From contig NZ_HG005139.1 in NCBI RefSeq assembly GCF_000455265.1, forward strand, positions 761,131 to 825,130: 64,000 bases of DNA, in the 5' to 3' direction. The translations under genes were made by a program, and so were the position numbers. Within the stretch, counting starts at the first letter, position 1; the number at the start of each line of letters is the position of its first letter. The notes under the pieces are model-generated. The model worked only from the letters and a program-made list of their open reading frames with translations. It was not told where the DNA came from and did not search any database. This document shows positions 1-9,111 of the stretch, piece by piece. The stretch comes from Paenibacillus antibioticophila (GTDB lineage: Bacteria > Bacillota > Bacilli > Paenibacillales > Paenibacillaceae).

Positions 1-104
1 GCAAGCTGCTCGAGTTAAGTGAACGCTACCGCATCCGTCCATCGCCGGAGCTGTTTCGCGAGATGGAGACCGTGCTCGGTCCAAATACGGTGCGCATACG
101 ATAG
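1..104 (+). CDS. dnaE: DNA polymerase III alpha subunit, C-terminal tail (partial)
   Basis: An open frame enters from the left edge (first full codon at 3) and stops with TAG at 102-104, giving 33 residues ending VLGPNTVRIR. The tail has the end of the OB-fold region typical of DnaE ('SPELFREMETVLG'), and in Bacillota dnaE commonly lies just upstream of the accDA block that follows here. The replicative polymerase subunit polymerises DNA at the fork. Identification rests on a short tail plus synteny, so it is probable rather than certain. Confidence 0.6.
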   Translation, partial: KLLELSERYRIRPSPELFREMETVLGPNTVRIR

Positions 105-123
105 AATTTCAGAGCACATTTCG

Positions 124-165
124 GCATCCCTCCGCATACACTTAGGAACACGAACGGAGGGATGC
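124..165 (+). promoter_or_regulatory. Perfect 11-bp hairpin covering the pgpA ribosome-binding site
   Basis: GCATCCCTCCG (124-134) and CGGAGGGATGC (155-165) are exact inverted repeats around a 20-nt loop. The right arm contains the only Shine-Dalgarno (GGAGGG) for the gene starting at 170, so the folded RNA would hide it. With the following TTCT it may also serve as a weak dnaE terminator. Confidence 0.55.
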
Positions 166-169
166 TTCT

Positions 170-658
170 ATGTCATATCAGCTTGCAGAGAGTTGGTTGC
201 TGCGCCGCGGAATTACCCTGGAGCAGATTGCGGATATCGTCTACGATCTGCAGCTTCCATATCATGAAGGACTACAGCCGGAGGCTTGTCTGGAGAGTGT
301 CAAGGCCGTTTTGCAAAAGCGGGAGGTACAGTATACGCTGTTCACGGGCGTCGCCCTGGACGAGTTGGCGGAGCAGAATCTGTTGCCGGAACCGCTGCAG
401 TCTATTCTAAATGCCGATGAAGCACTGTACGGGGTGGATGAGACGATGGCCCTCGGCATCACAAGCGTATTCGGCATGATCGGTCTGACCAGCTTCGGCT
501 ATCTGGACAAGGTAAAGCCGAAGGTGATCGGTACGCTGAATAACACGCAGGGACATATCCATGTCTTCCTTGATGATCTGGTCGCCGGACTGGCAGCAGC
601 CGCTTCGGCAAGAATCGCGCATAAAGACGACAACGCTGCGACATATTTTGCAAATTAA
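170..658 (+). CDS. Phosphatidylglycerophosphatase A family protein (YutG-like)
   Basis: The 162-residue protein matches the PgpA/YutG family. The N-terminal part ('LAESWLLRRGITLEQIADIVYDLQ') is the helical region seen in YutG-type members. The C-terminal 'GHIHVFLDDLVAGLAAA' carries the acidic DD pair of the family. PgpA removes the phosphate from phosphatidylglycerophosphate in phosphatidylglycerol synthesis; that this Gram-positive branch does the same is inferred. The protein is short and only weakly hydrophobic. Start ATG 170 has GGAGGG eight bases upstream, inside a hairpin. It sits alone between dnaE and the acc genes. Confidence 0.75.
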   Translation: MSYQLAESWLLRRGITLEQIADIVYDLQLPYHEGLQPEACLESVKAVLQKREVQYTLFTGVALDELAEQNLLPEPLQSILNADEALYGVDETMALGITSVFGMIGLTSFGYLDKVKPKVIGTLNNTQGHIHVFLDDLVAGLAAAASARIAHKDDNAATYFAN

Positions 659-772
659 TCCAGTCCCTTACTCACAGGCACCATGCGCTCTTTGTTGCGG
701 TAATTTTGACAATTGTGTTATCATTACTCTATTATTGGGCTCAACAATATTGTAGGGGGCTTGGAAGAGGAC

Positions 773-961
773 ATGTGGACTGTAATGTACATTGCGCCTA
801 CCGCGAAGATTGCGGACATGATCAAGACGAGACTCACCGAAGAAGGCTTTCTTGTCCAAACCCGTCCTGTCAATTTATCCAAACAGCAGTTTGAGATTCT
901 TGTACCGTCAGGTGAACTCGAAGAGGTTCAGGAAGTGCTTAATAACATATTGCATCCATAA
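773..961 (+). CDS. Small conserved protein, DUF2007-like fold
   Basis: A 62-residue protein starting MWTVMYIAPTAKIADMIKTR with a beta-alpha-beta pattern and a C-terminal helix 'SGELEEVQEVLNNILHP'. The layout (hydrophobic strand, 'AxxIxxxLxxEGF' helix, a 'FEILVP' strand, then an acidic helix) resembles putative signal-transducing DUF2007 proteins, a similarity by eye only. GGAAGAGG lies immediately before the ATG. It directly precedes accD; a role with acetyl-CoA carboxylase is not shown. A longer TTG-initiated reading from 713 exists, but its extra residues look non-coding. Confidence 0.6.
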   Translation: MWTVMYIAPTAKIADMIKTRLTEEGFLVQTRPVNLSKQQFEILVPSGELEEVQEVLNNILHP

Positions 962-1042
962 GAGGCAAGGAAATCATGAAGACCCGGTTTCCTTGTCTTG
1001 CTGCGATGTGGCGAAATATGGAATGCTGAAGAGGTGGAGTTG

Positions 1043-1936
1043 TTGTTTAAAGACTTGTTCCAGAAGAAAAGAAAATACGCGACCATTCCTTCAGAACGAT
1101 TGGGAAGCGATCCGCTGCCGGCGGAAGGAGACCGCCCCAAGCGGGAGATCCCGGAAGGTCTGATGAACAAATGCAGCCGCTGCGGCAGCATTCAATACAG
1201 TAAAGAGCTGGAGAAGAACCTGAAAGTTTGCTCCTCCTGCGGACATCATATGCGGCTGAATGCAATGGAGCGAATCCGGATGACGGTCGATGAAGGCAGC
1301 TTCATTGAGTATGATGAGGATCTTGTATCCGTGGATCCGCTGAGCTTTCCTGGCTATGCCAGCAAGCTGGAGCAGCAGAAGATGAAATCGGGCCTGCGGG
1401 AAGCTGTAGTGACCGGCGAAGGACTTGTTGGCGGCTTTCCGGCAGTGATGGCGGTGATGAGCTTTGACTTTTTCTCCGGAAGCATGGGCTCCGTGGTTGG
1501 AGAGAAAATCACCCGCGCTATCGAAACGGCTACAGAGAAGCGCCTGCCGCTTGTCATCTTCTCGACCTCGGGGGGCGCACGCATGCAGGAGAGTATCCTA
1601 AGTCTCATGCAGATGGCGAAGACGAGCGCCGCGCTTGCACGGCTGGACGAGCAGGGAGGCTTGTTTATCTCGGTCATTACCGATCCGACGACCGGAGGGG
1701 TATCGGCCAGCTTTGCTATGCTCGGTGATATTATAATGGCTGAACCGGGAGCCGTATTCGGGTTCGCCGGACGGATTGTCATTGAGCAGACGATTCGCCA
1801 GAAGCTGCCGGATGATTTTCAGACAGCAGAATTCAATCTTCAGCACGGGCAACTGGATATGGTCGTTCATCGGAAAGAGATGAGGGCAACCTTGTCCAAG
1901 CTGCTGGAAATGCATACTCCGAAAGGAGGAGTGTAG
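1043..1936 (+). CDS. accD: Acetyl-CoA carboxylase carboxyltransferase subunit beta
   Basis: The roughly 297-residue beta subunit of the carboxyltransferase moves the carboxyl group from carboxybiotin to acetyl-CoA, the committed step of fatty-acid synthesis. A four-cysteine zinc ribbon lies near residues 36-58 (CSRC...CSSC). The crotonase-like core follows, with '[11 protein letters not shown]' and the oxyanion-hole glycines '[16 protein letters not shown]'. The chosen start is TTG 1043 behind GAGGTGG; the adjacent TTG at 1040 is equally possible. The stop is one base from the accA start, so the two subunits are translationally coupled. Confidence 0.95.
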   Translation: MFKDLFQKKRKYATIPSERLGSDPLPAEGDRPKREIPEGLMNKCSRCGSIQYSKELEKNLKVCSSCGHHMRLNAMERIRMTVDEGSFIEYDEDLVSVDPLSFPGYASKLEQQKMKSGLREAVVTGEGLVGGFPAVMAVMSFDFFSGSMGSVVGEKITRAIETATEKRLPLVIFSTSGGARMQESILSLMQMAKTSAALARLDEQGGLFISVITDPTTGGVSASFAMLGDIIMAEPGAVFGFAGRIVIEQTIRQKLPDDFQTAEFNLQHGQLDMVVHRKEMRATLSKLLEMHTPKGGV

Positions 1937-1937
1937 A

Positions 1938-2945
1938 ATGGCTGTGGAAATGCCTTTTGAAGCGCCTCTCGCTCAATTAAGGGAGAAGATTCGGGAACTG
2001 GAGCAGTTTGGTCAAGAGAAGGGAATTGACTTCAGCGAGGAAATTGCTCGCCTGGAAGAGAGATACAAGGAGCTGGAGGAGGAAATCTACAGCAATATCT
2101 CCCCTTCCCAAAAAATGCATCTGGCCCGCCACCATCAGCGCCCGACATCCCTGGATCTGATCGGGCTGATCTTTGAGGATTATATGGAGCTCCATGGAGA
2201 CCGCCTGTTCGGAGATGATCTGGCTGTGGTCGGAGGCCTTGCTAAATTGGACGGTGTTCCGGTTACTGTGCTTGGGCAACAGCGGGGGAAGGATACGAAG
2301 GATAATATCGCCCGCTTCTTCGGCAGCGCCCATCCTGAGGGCTTCCGCAAGGCGCTCAGATTAATGCGCCAGGCGGACAAGTTTGGACGTCCGATCATCA
2401 CGTTTATCGATACCAAAGGTGCTTATCCGGGCATTACTGCGGAGGAGAGAGGGCAGTCGGAAGCGATCGCCCGCAATCTGCTGGAAATGGCTAAACTTCG
2501 CGTGCCCGTAATCTGTGTGGTCATCGGGGAAGGCGGGAGCGGCGGCGCGCTTGCTCTCGGAGTCGGCAATCGGGTTCTGATGCTGGAGAATGCGATTTAT
2601 TCGGTAATCTCTCCGAATGGCGCGGCATCTATTCTCTGGAAGGATGCATCCAAGGCTGACCAGGCTGCCGAAGCGATGAAAATTACAGCACAGGATCTGC
2701 TCGAAATGGAAGTGATCGAGGAAATTGTGCCTGAGCCTAGGGGCGGTGCTCATCGAGATTACGAGGAAGCAGCGGCAGCTATTAAGGAGCGCCTGCTGCG
2801 TCACTTGGAGGAGCTGTCTGCGCTTCATCCGGATGAGCTTGTAGAGGACCGCTACCGGAAGTTCCGTAAGATCGGCGAATTTGAAGAGCAAAGAAAAACG
2901 GCTGAAATGCCGATAATAGATACTGTAACGGCAAGCAATGACTAA
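1938..2945 (+). CDS. accA: Acetyl-CoA carboxylase carboxyltransferase subunit alpha
   Basis: The 335-residue alpha subunit partners AccD in an alpha2beta2 carboxyltransferase in the cytoplasm. Family signatures include '[19 protein letters not shown]', '[17 protein letters not shown]', '[23 protein letters not shown]' (split here only for reading) and the glycine-rich '[15 protein letters not shown]'. AAAGGAGGAG inside the end of accD serves as its RBS. Length fits the Bacillus protein (about 325). Unlike B. subtilis, no pfkA follows before pyk. Confidence 0.96.
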   Translation: MAVEMPFEAPLAQLREKIRELEQFGQEKGIDFSEEIARLEERYKELEEEIYSNISPSQKMHLARHHQRPTSLDLIGLIFEDYMELHGDRLFGDDLAVVGGLAKLDGVPVTVLGQQRGKDTKDNIARFFGSAHPEGFRKALRLMRQADKFGRPIITFIDTKGAYPGITAEERGQSEAIARNLLEMAKLRVPVICVVIGEGGSGGALALGVGNRVLMLENAIYSVISPNGAASILWKDASKADQAAEAMKITAQDLLEMEVIEEIVPEPRGGAHRDYEEAAAAIKERLLRHLEELSALHPDELVEDRYRKFRKIGEFEEQRKTAEMPIIDTVTASND

Positions 2946-3064
2946 TATACGGCAAAGACTGTTACAATATGAGAAACTTCCTATACAAATGTAGGTTTTT
3001 GTAGTAAATTTAGTTGTTGGAAAAGATGTTATAGAGAGAAAAATTTAATACGGAGGAAACCCAA

Positions 3065-4486
3065 ATGCGCAAAACAAAAATCGTATGTACTATCGGTCCT
3101 TCTAGTGAATCGTTAGAGAACATCAAGAAGCTGATTATGGCCGGAATGAACGTCGCTCGCCTTAACTTCTCCCACGGAGATTATGAGGAGCATGGCGGCC
3201 GGATCAAGACGATCCGCCAGGCGAGTGCTGAGCTGGGGAAATCAATCGCCATACTGTTGGACACAAAAGGTCCTGAAATCCGCACAGGCAAGCTGAAAGT
3301 AGAGCCGATCGAGCTTGAGCAAGACGAACTTATCACTTTGACTACTGAAGAGATTCTTGGTGACAAAGACCGTATCTCCATTACCTATTCGGATCTCCCG
3401 AATGATGTTGAAGTAGGTTCGACAATCCTGATCGACGACGGTCTGATTGGGCTGACTGTTCTGGATATTCAAGGAACCGAAATCAAGTGCCGTATCGTAA
3501 ACGGCGGTACGATCAAGAGTAAAAAAGGCGTAAATGTACCCGGCGTTAACATTTCCCTGCCAGGCATCACCGAGAAAGATGCTAACGATATCAAGTTTGG
3601 GATCGAGCAAGGCGTCGATTTTATTGCCGCTTCCTTCGTTCGTAAAGCTAGCGATGTACTTGAAATTCGTGAACTTCTTGAGAAGAACAACGCCACTCAA
3701 ATTCACATCATCTCCAAAATTGAGAACCAGCAGGGTGTAGACAACCTGGATGAAATCCTGGAGGTTTCCGATGGCCTTATGGTTGCTCGCGGCGACCTTG
3801 GTGTTGAAATTCCTGCTGAAGATGTGCCGTTGGCCCAAAAACGCATGATTGAGAAATGTAACCGTGTCGGCAAGCCAGTTATCACGGCTACGCAGATGCT
3901 CGACTCGATGCAACGCAACCCGCGTCCTACACGCGCTGAAGCGAGTGACGTGGCTAATGCGATCTTTGACGGAACGGATGCGATCATGCTGTCCGGCGAG
4001 ACGGCTGCAGGGAAATACCCTGTTGAATCCGTTCTGACGATGTCCCGTATTGCTGAGAAGGCAGAATCCGCACTGGAATACCGCGAGATTTTCATTAAGC
4101 AAAGCAATGCGCAACAAACAACTGTAACCGAAGCGATCAGCCAATCCGTAGCCAATTCGGCACTGGAATTGAACGCGAAGGCAATCATTTCTTCGACGGA
4201 AACCGGCTATACTGCCCGTATGGTATCGAAGTATCGTCCGAAGGCGCCGATTATTGCGGTTACTACCGAAGAATCAACCATGCGTCGTCTTGCACTGAAC
4301 TGGGGTGTTACTCCGGTTAAGGGCCAGATCGCAACCTCTACGGATGAAATGTTCGATTATGCAATGAAGGGCGGATTGGATTCCGGCCTGGTTAAAGAAG
4401 GAGATCTGGTTGTCATTACAGCTGGTATTCCGCTTGGACGTTCCGGTTCGACCAACCTGGTTAAGATCGGTCAAATCCGTAAATAA
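3065..4486 (+). CDS. pyk: Pyruvate kinase
   Basis: The 473-residue enzyme converts phosphoenolpyruvate and ADP to pyruvate and ATP, the last step of glycolysis. It starts [14 protein letters not shown] and carries the active-site '[17 protein letters not shown]' (catalytic Lys) and '[21 protein letters not shown]'. It ends '[11 protein letters not shown]'. Length matches the classic three-domain enzyme; the extra C-terminal PEP-utiliser-like domain of the B. subtilis enzyme (585 residues) is absent. ATG 3065 is preceded by CGGAGGAAA. It has its own leader of about 120 bp and a strong terminator. Confidence 0.97.
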   Translation: MRKTKIVCTIGPSSESLENIKKLIMAGMNVARLNFSHGDYEEHGGRIKTIRQASAELGKSIAILLDTKGPEIRTGKLKVEPIELEQDELITLTTEEILGDKDRISITYSDLPNDVEVGSTILIDDGLIGLTVLDIQGTEIKCRIVNGGTIKSKKGVNVPGVNISLPGITEKDANDIKFGIEQGVDFIAASFVRKASDVLEIRELLEKNNATQIHIISKIENQQGVDNLDEILEVSDGLMVARGDLGVEIPAEDVPLAQKRMIEKCNRVGKPVITATQMLDSMQRNPRPTRAEASDVANAIFDGTDAIMLSGETAAGKYPVESVLTMSRIAEKAESALEYREIFIKQSNAQQTTVTEAISQSVANSALELNAKAIISSTETGYTARMVSKYRPKAPIIAVTTEESTMRRLALNWGVTPVKGQIATSTDEMFDYAMKGGLDSGLVKEGDLVVITAGIPLGRSGSTNLVKIGQIRK

Positions 4487-4504
4487 TTGCTGCTATTACA
4501 ATCA

Positions 4505-4547
4505 AAGCAATGGGAAGCCTGGCAACAGGCTATCCCGTTGCTTTTTT
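4505..4547 (+). terminator. Rho-independent terminator after pyk
   Basis: The stem AGCAATGGGAAGCCTG pairs, with two small irregularities, with CAGGCTATCCCGTTGCT around a GCAA loop and is followed by TTTTTT. Confidence 0.9.
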
Positions 4548-4682
4548 ACTCTGAATAAGTTAAACGTAGAGACATTGGTGAGATAGGACATAAGTATGAA
4601 GTATCCATACGTTTGTCCCCCCTAGAATGGAGTCATTAGTTCAACTCATAATAGGAGTATAATAAACAAGAGGAGTAGCGTG

Positions 4683-5099
4683 ATGTATATTAGTGAGCTT
4701 GCGATTAAACCGAAGTATTTTGAGTTTGATATGATGGGAATTATATACCATGCTCACTATCTGGGCTGGTTTGAGGCTGGGCGAACGAAGCTGATCGAGG
4801 ACTTGGGATTGAATTATATTCACATGGAACAGGCCGGATACATATCCCCGGTGCAGGAGATGAAGGTGGAATACAGAAAAGGAATCCGCTATGGGGATGA
4901 GGTGCTTCTTCGCACCTGGATCAAGGAGAACGGTGGCGTGAAGACCGTGTACAGCTATGAAGTGCTGAATGGACAGGACGAATTGTGTGTACAAGGAACC
5001 TCTGTCCATTATGTGGTCAGACGCGAGGATTTCAAGCCTGTTCAATTCAAAAAGATATTTCCCGACTGGTATGCCAGATTTGCGGAGGCCAGTGAGTAA
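4683..5099 (+). CDS. Acyl-CoA thioesterase, hotdog (4HBT/YbgC) family
   Basis: The 138-residue single-hotdog protein carries the YbgC/FadM-type active-site segment 'FDMMGIIYHAHYLGWFEAGR' (nucleophilic or base Asp, then Gly-x-x-Tyr-His at the long helix). Such enzymes hydrolyse short or medium acyl-CoA or aromatic thioesters; the substrate cannot be read from the sequence. ATG 4683 has AGAGGAG seven bases upstream, and an in-frame GTG at 4680 is directly adjacent. It is preceded by the pyk terminator and followed by the FxsA-like gene about 100 bp on. Confidence 0.85.
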   Translation: MYISELAIKPKYFEFDMMGIIYHAHYLGWFEAGRTKLIEDLGLNYIHMEQAGYISPVQEMKVEYRKGIRYGDEVLLRTWIKENGGVKTVYSYEVLNGQDELCVQGTSVHYVVRREDFKPVQFKKIFPDWYARFAEASE

Positions 5100-5197
5100 A
5101 TTTTGATTATCGGGAATCAACAAGGTACAATACTCCTTAAGGCGATATTCAGTGCCGAAACTTGAATGCATGCAAGATGCTGGAAAAGGAGTTAACT

Positions 5198-5590
5198 ATG
5201 CGGAAATGGATAGCCTTGCTGATCGTTATTGTTCCGGTCGTTGAGTTTTGGGGATACGCATTCGTTGCGGACAGACTTGGACTTGGGAAGACGATCTTTC
5301 TGACGTTGGCTACCTCGGTCATTGGCGGTTTGATGATGCAGTTTGAAGGAAGAAAGGTAATGGCCGACGCGAAATCGCAGATTAACGGCGGTCAGGTTCC
5401 CGGTAAAATGGCGATTGACGGGATGTGCGTCTTTGCCGGCGGGATCATGCTGTTGCTTCCGGGATTTGTAACGGATGTGCTCGGATTTATTCTGGTATTT
5501 CCATTAACACGTCCGCTCTGCCGCGCACTGCTGATGAAATGGATCGGGAAGAAGCTGAAGGATGGTACGATTACCTTTTATCGTCGTTGA
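5198..5590 (+). CDS. FxsA family membrane protein (YtwI-like)
   Basis: A 130-residue protein of the FxsA family with three or four hydrophobic segments: 'WIALLIVIVPVVEFWGYAFV', the 'TIFLTLATSVIGG' region and 'GGIMLLLPGFVTDVLGFILV', which holds the family's 'LPGFVTDVLG' signature. E. coli FxsA affects phage F exclusion when overexpressed; its normal role is unknown. In B. subtilis the homologue ytwI lies between pyk and citZ, the same neighbourhood as here. ATG 5198 is preceded by AAAAGGAG; the longer 5162 reading lacks an RBS. Confidence 0.88.
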   Translation: MRKWIALLIVIVPVVEFWGYAFVADRLGLGKTIFLTLATSVIGGLMMQFEGRKVMADAKSQINGGQVPGKMAIDGMCVFAGGIMLLLPGFVTDVLGFILVFPLTRPLCRALLMKWIGKKLKDGTITFYRR

Positions 5591-5643
5591 CTTATTGATC
5601 ATCATCGTTTATAAATATAAACACGTGAATTTTCATAATCTAA

Positions 5644-5694
5644 GTTCAAAAAGTTAGCTGAATTACTTCGTGATCAAAAGATGACTTTTTGAAC
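5644..5694 (+). repeat. Long-loop inverted repeat upstream of the argS leader
   Basis: GTTCAAAAAGT (5644-5654) and ACTTTTTGAAC (5684-5694) are perfect 11-bp inverted repeats with a 29-nt loop that itself contains GATCAAAAGATG. No U-tract follows. I recall this GTTCAAAAAG-type dyad as frequent between Paenibacillus genes, so it is probably a dispersed repeat, but it could also end the FxsA transcript. Confidence 0.5.
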
Positions 5695-5707
5695 AACCTA
5701 TATAAGC

Positions 5708-5953
5708 AATATCGAGGAACGGGACAGTAGCTGATCTATAGTCTATTCAAGCGAGCCGGGAGGGTGGAAGCCGGTATAGACTGGGTAAGCGAAACGGGCC
5801 CGGGAGATGGTTTACCGAACGAATCCCTCAAGTAGGTAAATCCGGCACTGGCCGTTATCCAGCAGAGTGACCGGAGCGGTTGTCCGGTACTTAGAGTGGC
5901 ACCGCGGGAACTTAAGTCTCTCGTCTCTTTTTAGAGGCGAGGGCTTTTTTTAT
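5708..5953 (+). ncRNA. T-box riboswitch controlling argS
   Basis: The leader has the T-box layout. A Stem I region (about 5715-5810) carries an AGTA E-loop motif and a paired GCCGG/CCGG distal stem. The T-box bulge AGAGTGGCACCGCGGG at 5893-5908 would pair with the uncharged tRNA acceptor end. A terminator stem (5920-5928 with 5933-5941) with a U-run follows. Uncharged tRNA-Arg would stabilise the antiterminator and permit argS transcription. An arginine CGG preceded by GAAA near 5800 is a plausible specifier, not proven. Confidence 0.9.
5918..5952 (+). terminator. Intrinsic terminator of the argS T-box
   Basis: CTCGTCTCT (5920-5928) pairs with AGAGGCGAG (5933-5941) around a TTTT loop, followed by GGC and seven T residues. 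It competes with the antiterminator formed by the T-box bulge. Confidence 0.88.
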
Positions 5954-5975
5954 TTTAGGAGAGGGTGAAATCTGA

Positions 5976-7703
5976 ATGAAAAAGCTGCAAAGGGCTGTGG
6001 CTGACAAACTGCATGATTGGCTTGAAGGAATCGAGGCGGAAGAACTACTGAAGCTGATGGAAGTTCCCTCAGATGCTTCAAAGGGGGATCTCTCGCTGCC
6101 TTGCTTCAAGTTAAGCAAGAAGCTGCGCAAGGCTCCTCAGGAGATCGCCGGTCAACTGGCAAATGCAATCAATGGTTCTCTGGATTCGCAATCGGGAATC
6201 GCCCATGCTGAATCGTTGTCGGGTTACCTGAACATTTACTTGGATCCCAAGGTGATCACACCGGGTATTTTGCGGGATATATTGGAGGCTGACGAAGGAT
6301 ACGGCTCCCATCAGGAGGGGAGCGGGAAGACGATCGTTGTTGACTTCTCTTCTCCTAACGTAGCAAAACCGTTTCATGTTGGACATTTGCGTTCAACAGT
6401 AATTGGCGGTGCGCTCGTCCGCATTTTCAAATTCATGGGTTATGAGTGCATCGGCATTAATCATCTGGGGGACTGGGGGACCCAATTCGGCAAGCTTGTT
6501 GTCGCCTATCGTCTGTGGGGAGATCTGGGAAGGCTGGAGCAGGGGGCTATTGACGAGTTGCTTAGCCTGTATGTCAGATTCCATGAAGAAGCAGAGCGCC
6601 GTCCTGAACTGGAAGCTGAGGCGAGAGCGGTCTTTGCCCGAATGGAGCAGGGAGATGCAGAGATGCTGGAGCAATGGAAGTGGTTCGTTGAGCTCAGCCT
6701 GTCTGAATTCAACCGGATTTATGAGCTGATGGGGATCTCATTCGATCATATTACGGGAGAGAGCTTTTACAATGACAAGATGGACCGGGTCATTACCGAG
6801 CTGCAGGAGCGGGAACTTCTGGAAGAGGATCAGGGGGCGATGCTCGTCCGGTTGGATGATTATAATATGTCTCCGGCATTAATGCTGAAGCAAGACGGCA
6901 GCTCGCTTTACCACACGCGTGATGTCGCAGCGGCTTTATATCGTAAGGATACGTATCATTTTCATCAAGCCGTATATGTAACGGATTATTCGCAAAGCCT
7001 GCATTTCCGCCAATGGTTCAAGGTTGTGGAGCTTATGGGTTATCCGTGGGCAGATCAACTGGTGCATGTTCCGTTTGGCCGCGTCAGTCTGGAGGGGACA
7101 GGCTTTTCTACACGTAAAGGGAATATTGTGAAGCTGGAGGATCTGCTTCAGCAGACAATTGCCAAGGTACGGGAAATTATTGAGGAAAAGAATCCGGGGC
7201 TGGAGTGCAAGGATGAGGTGGCAAGACAAGTCGGAGTAGGGGCAGTGATCTTTAATGATCTTAGCTCGAACCGGATTAAGGACATTGTATTTAATTGGGA
7301 GCAGGCGCTTAGCTTTGAAGGCGAGACAGGGCCGTATGTGCAGTACACATACGCACGCATCTGCAGTCTGCTTCGAAAGGGGAGAGAGGTATCGGAGATT
7401 TTCTCGCAGAGCAACTCGATCGAAGAACTCTACTTGCCCGAGTCCGAGGAATATGCCCTGGTGAAGCAGCTATCTCTGTTTCCTCAATCGGTAGAGTCGG
7501 CTGCAGCAAAAATGGAGCCTTCAATCCTATCTCGTTACCTTGTAGATACTGCGCAAGCCTTTAACCGGTTCTACCATCATTGTCCAGTCATGGATGCTGA
7601 GCGGAAGCTGCGCGATTCGAGGCTGCTTCTGACGGAAGGCGTGCGTATTACCCTGAATAACGGCCTGAAGCTGATCGGGCTTGAAGCGCCTGAACGAATG
7701 TAA
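5976..7703 (+). CDS. argS: Arginyl-tRNA synthetase
   Basis: The 575-residue class I synthetase charges tRNA-Arg. The N-terminal Arg-S additional domain (about 1-115) precedes the HIGH-type 'SSPNVAKPFHVGHLRST', here HVGH. A KMSKS-like 'STRKGNIVKLEDLL' and a C-terminal DALR anticodon-binding domain ending 'TLNNGLKLIGLEAPERM' follow. The ATG at 5976 lies just after the T-box terminator, with AGGAGAGGG as RBS. It lies head-on to ytvI with only 18 bp between stop codons and no obvious terminator in between. Confidence 0.96.
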   Translation: MKKLQRAVADKLHDWLEGIEAEELLKLMEVPSDASKGDLSLPCFKLSKKLRKAPQEIAGQLANAINGSLDSQSGIAHAESLSGYLNIYLDPKVITPGILRDILEADEGYGSHQEGSGKTIVVDFSSPNVAKPFHVGHLRSTVIGGALVRIFKFMGYECIGINHLGDWGTQFGKLVVAYRLWGDLGRLEQGAIDELLSLYVRFHEEAERRPELEAEARAVFARMEQGDAEMLEQWKWFVELSLSEFNRIYELMGISFDHITGESFYNDKMDRVITELQERELLEEDQGAMLVRLDDYNMSPALMLKQDGSSLYHTRDVAAALYRKDTYHFHQAVYVTDYSQSLHFRQWFKVVELMGYPWADQLVHVPFGRVSLEGTGFSTRKGNIVKLEDLLQQTIAKVREIIEEKNPGLECKDEVARQVGVGAVIFNDLSSNRIKDIVFNWEQALSFEGETGPYVQYTYARICSLLRKGREVSEIFSQSNSIEELYLPESEEYALVKQLSLFPQSVESAAAKMEPSILSRYLVDTAQAFNRFYHHCPVMDAERKLRDSRLLLTEGVRITLNNGLKLIGLEAPERM

Positions 7704-7721
7704 TCTCCGCTGTTGTCCTGT

Positions 7722-8840
7722 TTAACGCAGCTTGCCTTCCATAATATAATTTCGAAGATCGCGCAGGAGGCCGGCACGACTCATCGCGCCAAGCAGGATC
7801 AGGGCTGCCGGTCCTGCAACCAGACCGAGGAAGCCGAACAGCTTCAAGCCGACAAACATGGAGATCATGGTCGGCAGCGGATCCAGTCCAACGCTGCTGG
7901 CCAGAATCTTAGGTTCAATGATCTGCCTTGCGATAATGATGACTCCGTACAACACAGCAAGACCGATGGCGAGGGAGGTGTCTCCTGTCATGAAGCAGTA
8001 AAGCAACCAGGGCAGCATGATCGTTCCTACGCCCAGGTAGGGGAGCAGATCGACGAATCCGATCAGGATGGCGTAAGTAAAAGCGGAATTGACGCCGAGC
8101 AGGAGCAGTCCGATCAGGACGATGAAGGCGGTCACGGATATGAGCACCAATTGCGCCTGGAAATAACCGGACAGGGCTTGCTGGAGATCCAGCCATACCT
8201 CGCGAAAGCTTTTTCGAAACCGTTCCGGAATCGCTTTTGCAAGCCAGATCATGTTTCTGGTCCACTGATTACTGATGAAGAAGGCTGCGGTTAAAATAAC
8301 AACGAGCAGAATGCCCATGCTGGGCAGCGAGGTCAGCAATTGCAGGATCCCGCCCAGCAATCCATTCAGAAGCCGGGTGATTGCCGATCCGACCGACTGA
8401 GCGGTTTGATCGATATTATTATGAATTGTCGTCTCATATCCGGGGTTGTTCGCAATAAATCGGTTGATCTCATTGATAATGTTATGAATGCCTTCGCTCT
8501 GCGTCCAATCCACGAACCAACTCTTCCACCGCATAAGATGTCCATCGAGCGATTCGGCGAGGATGAGCAATTCCTCGACCATTCGGGTAACCGCAGCTGC
8601 AAGAACGATTCCTCCGCTTACGGCATAAATCAAAAGCGCCCCTGTAACGGCCAGCCAACGGGGTAATCTGAGAGTTATCTGCAGCCATCGGACCAGCGGA
8701 TTAATCAGATAGGCAATCAGCCAAGCAATCAGAAACGGATAAAGGATAGGGAGCAGCCAGATAAATCCGCCAACGAGAAGGATGATACATAAAGTAACCC
8801 AGGTGCCGCGCAGGATGCGCTTTGACATGATGTGATCCAT
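7722..8840 (-). CDS. ytvI: Sporulation integral membrane protein YtvI (AI-2E transporter family)
   Basis: A 372-residue polytopic protein of the AI-2E exporter/PerM family with about eight membrane spans. An N-terminal pair of spans and a central soluble segment ('LAESLDGHLMRWKSWFVDW') are followed by the C-terminal block 'SAFTYAILIGFVDLLPYLGVGTIMLPW', typical of the family. In B. subtilis ytvI sits between pyk and citZ and is annotated as a sporulation gene; transport substrate unknown. ATG at 8840 follows GGAAGGAGATG on the minus strand. It diverges from citZ. Confidence 0.88.
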   Translation of the reverse strand: MDHIMSKRILRGTWVTLCIILLVGGFIWLLPILYPFLIAWLIAYLINPLVRWLQITLRLPRWLAVTGALLIYAVSGGIVLAAAVTRMVEELLILAESLDGHLMRWKSWFVDWTQSEGIHNIINEINRFIANNPGYETTIHNNIDQTAQSVGSAITRLLNGLLGGILQLLTSLPSMGILLVVILTAAFFISNQWTRNMIWLAKAIPERFRKSFREVWLDLQQALSGYFQAQLVLISVTAFIVLIGLLLLGVNSAFTYAILIGFVDLLPYLGVGTIMLPWLLYCFMTGDTSLAIGLAVLYGVIIIARQIIEPKILASSVGLDPLPTMISMFVGLKLFGFLGLVAGPAALILLGAMSRAGLLRDLRNYIMEGKLR

Positions 8841-9111
8841 CGTATTTCATCTCCTTCCGTTTGTTGGTGGGGACGGGCTCCTGTTCACATTTTATTTTCT
8901 TTATAAGTTATATATTCCGAAACAAATTTTATGTCGAAATGTGACATTAATCATTGCGCCGAGAAAGCGATTACAAAATTTATTTATCTAGGTGATAAAA
9001 TCATTTGATGATCGGAATGGGGAGTAACGTGTTCCCACGCTTTTAGAAATCCAGTATGATAAATTTAACATGTTACCAAGACAGTGATCCTCTAAAAGGA
9101 GAGATGTTCAA

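Noticed and set aside
3242..4144. 300-residue minus-strand frame inside pyk
   Set aside because: Shadow of a strongly coding gene; no RBS and no recognisable domain.
7704..7721. Terminator between argS and ytvI
   Set aside because: Only 18 bases separate the stop codons and no stem with a T-run can be drawn.
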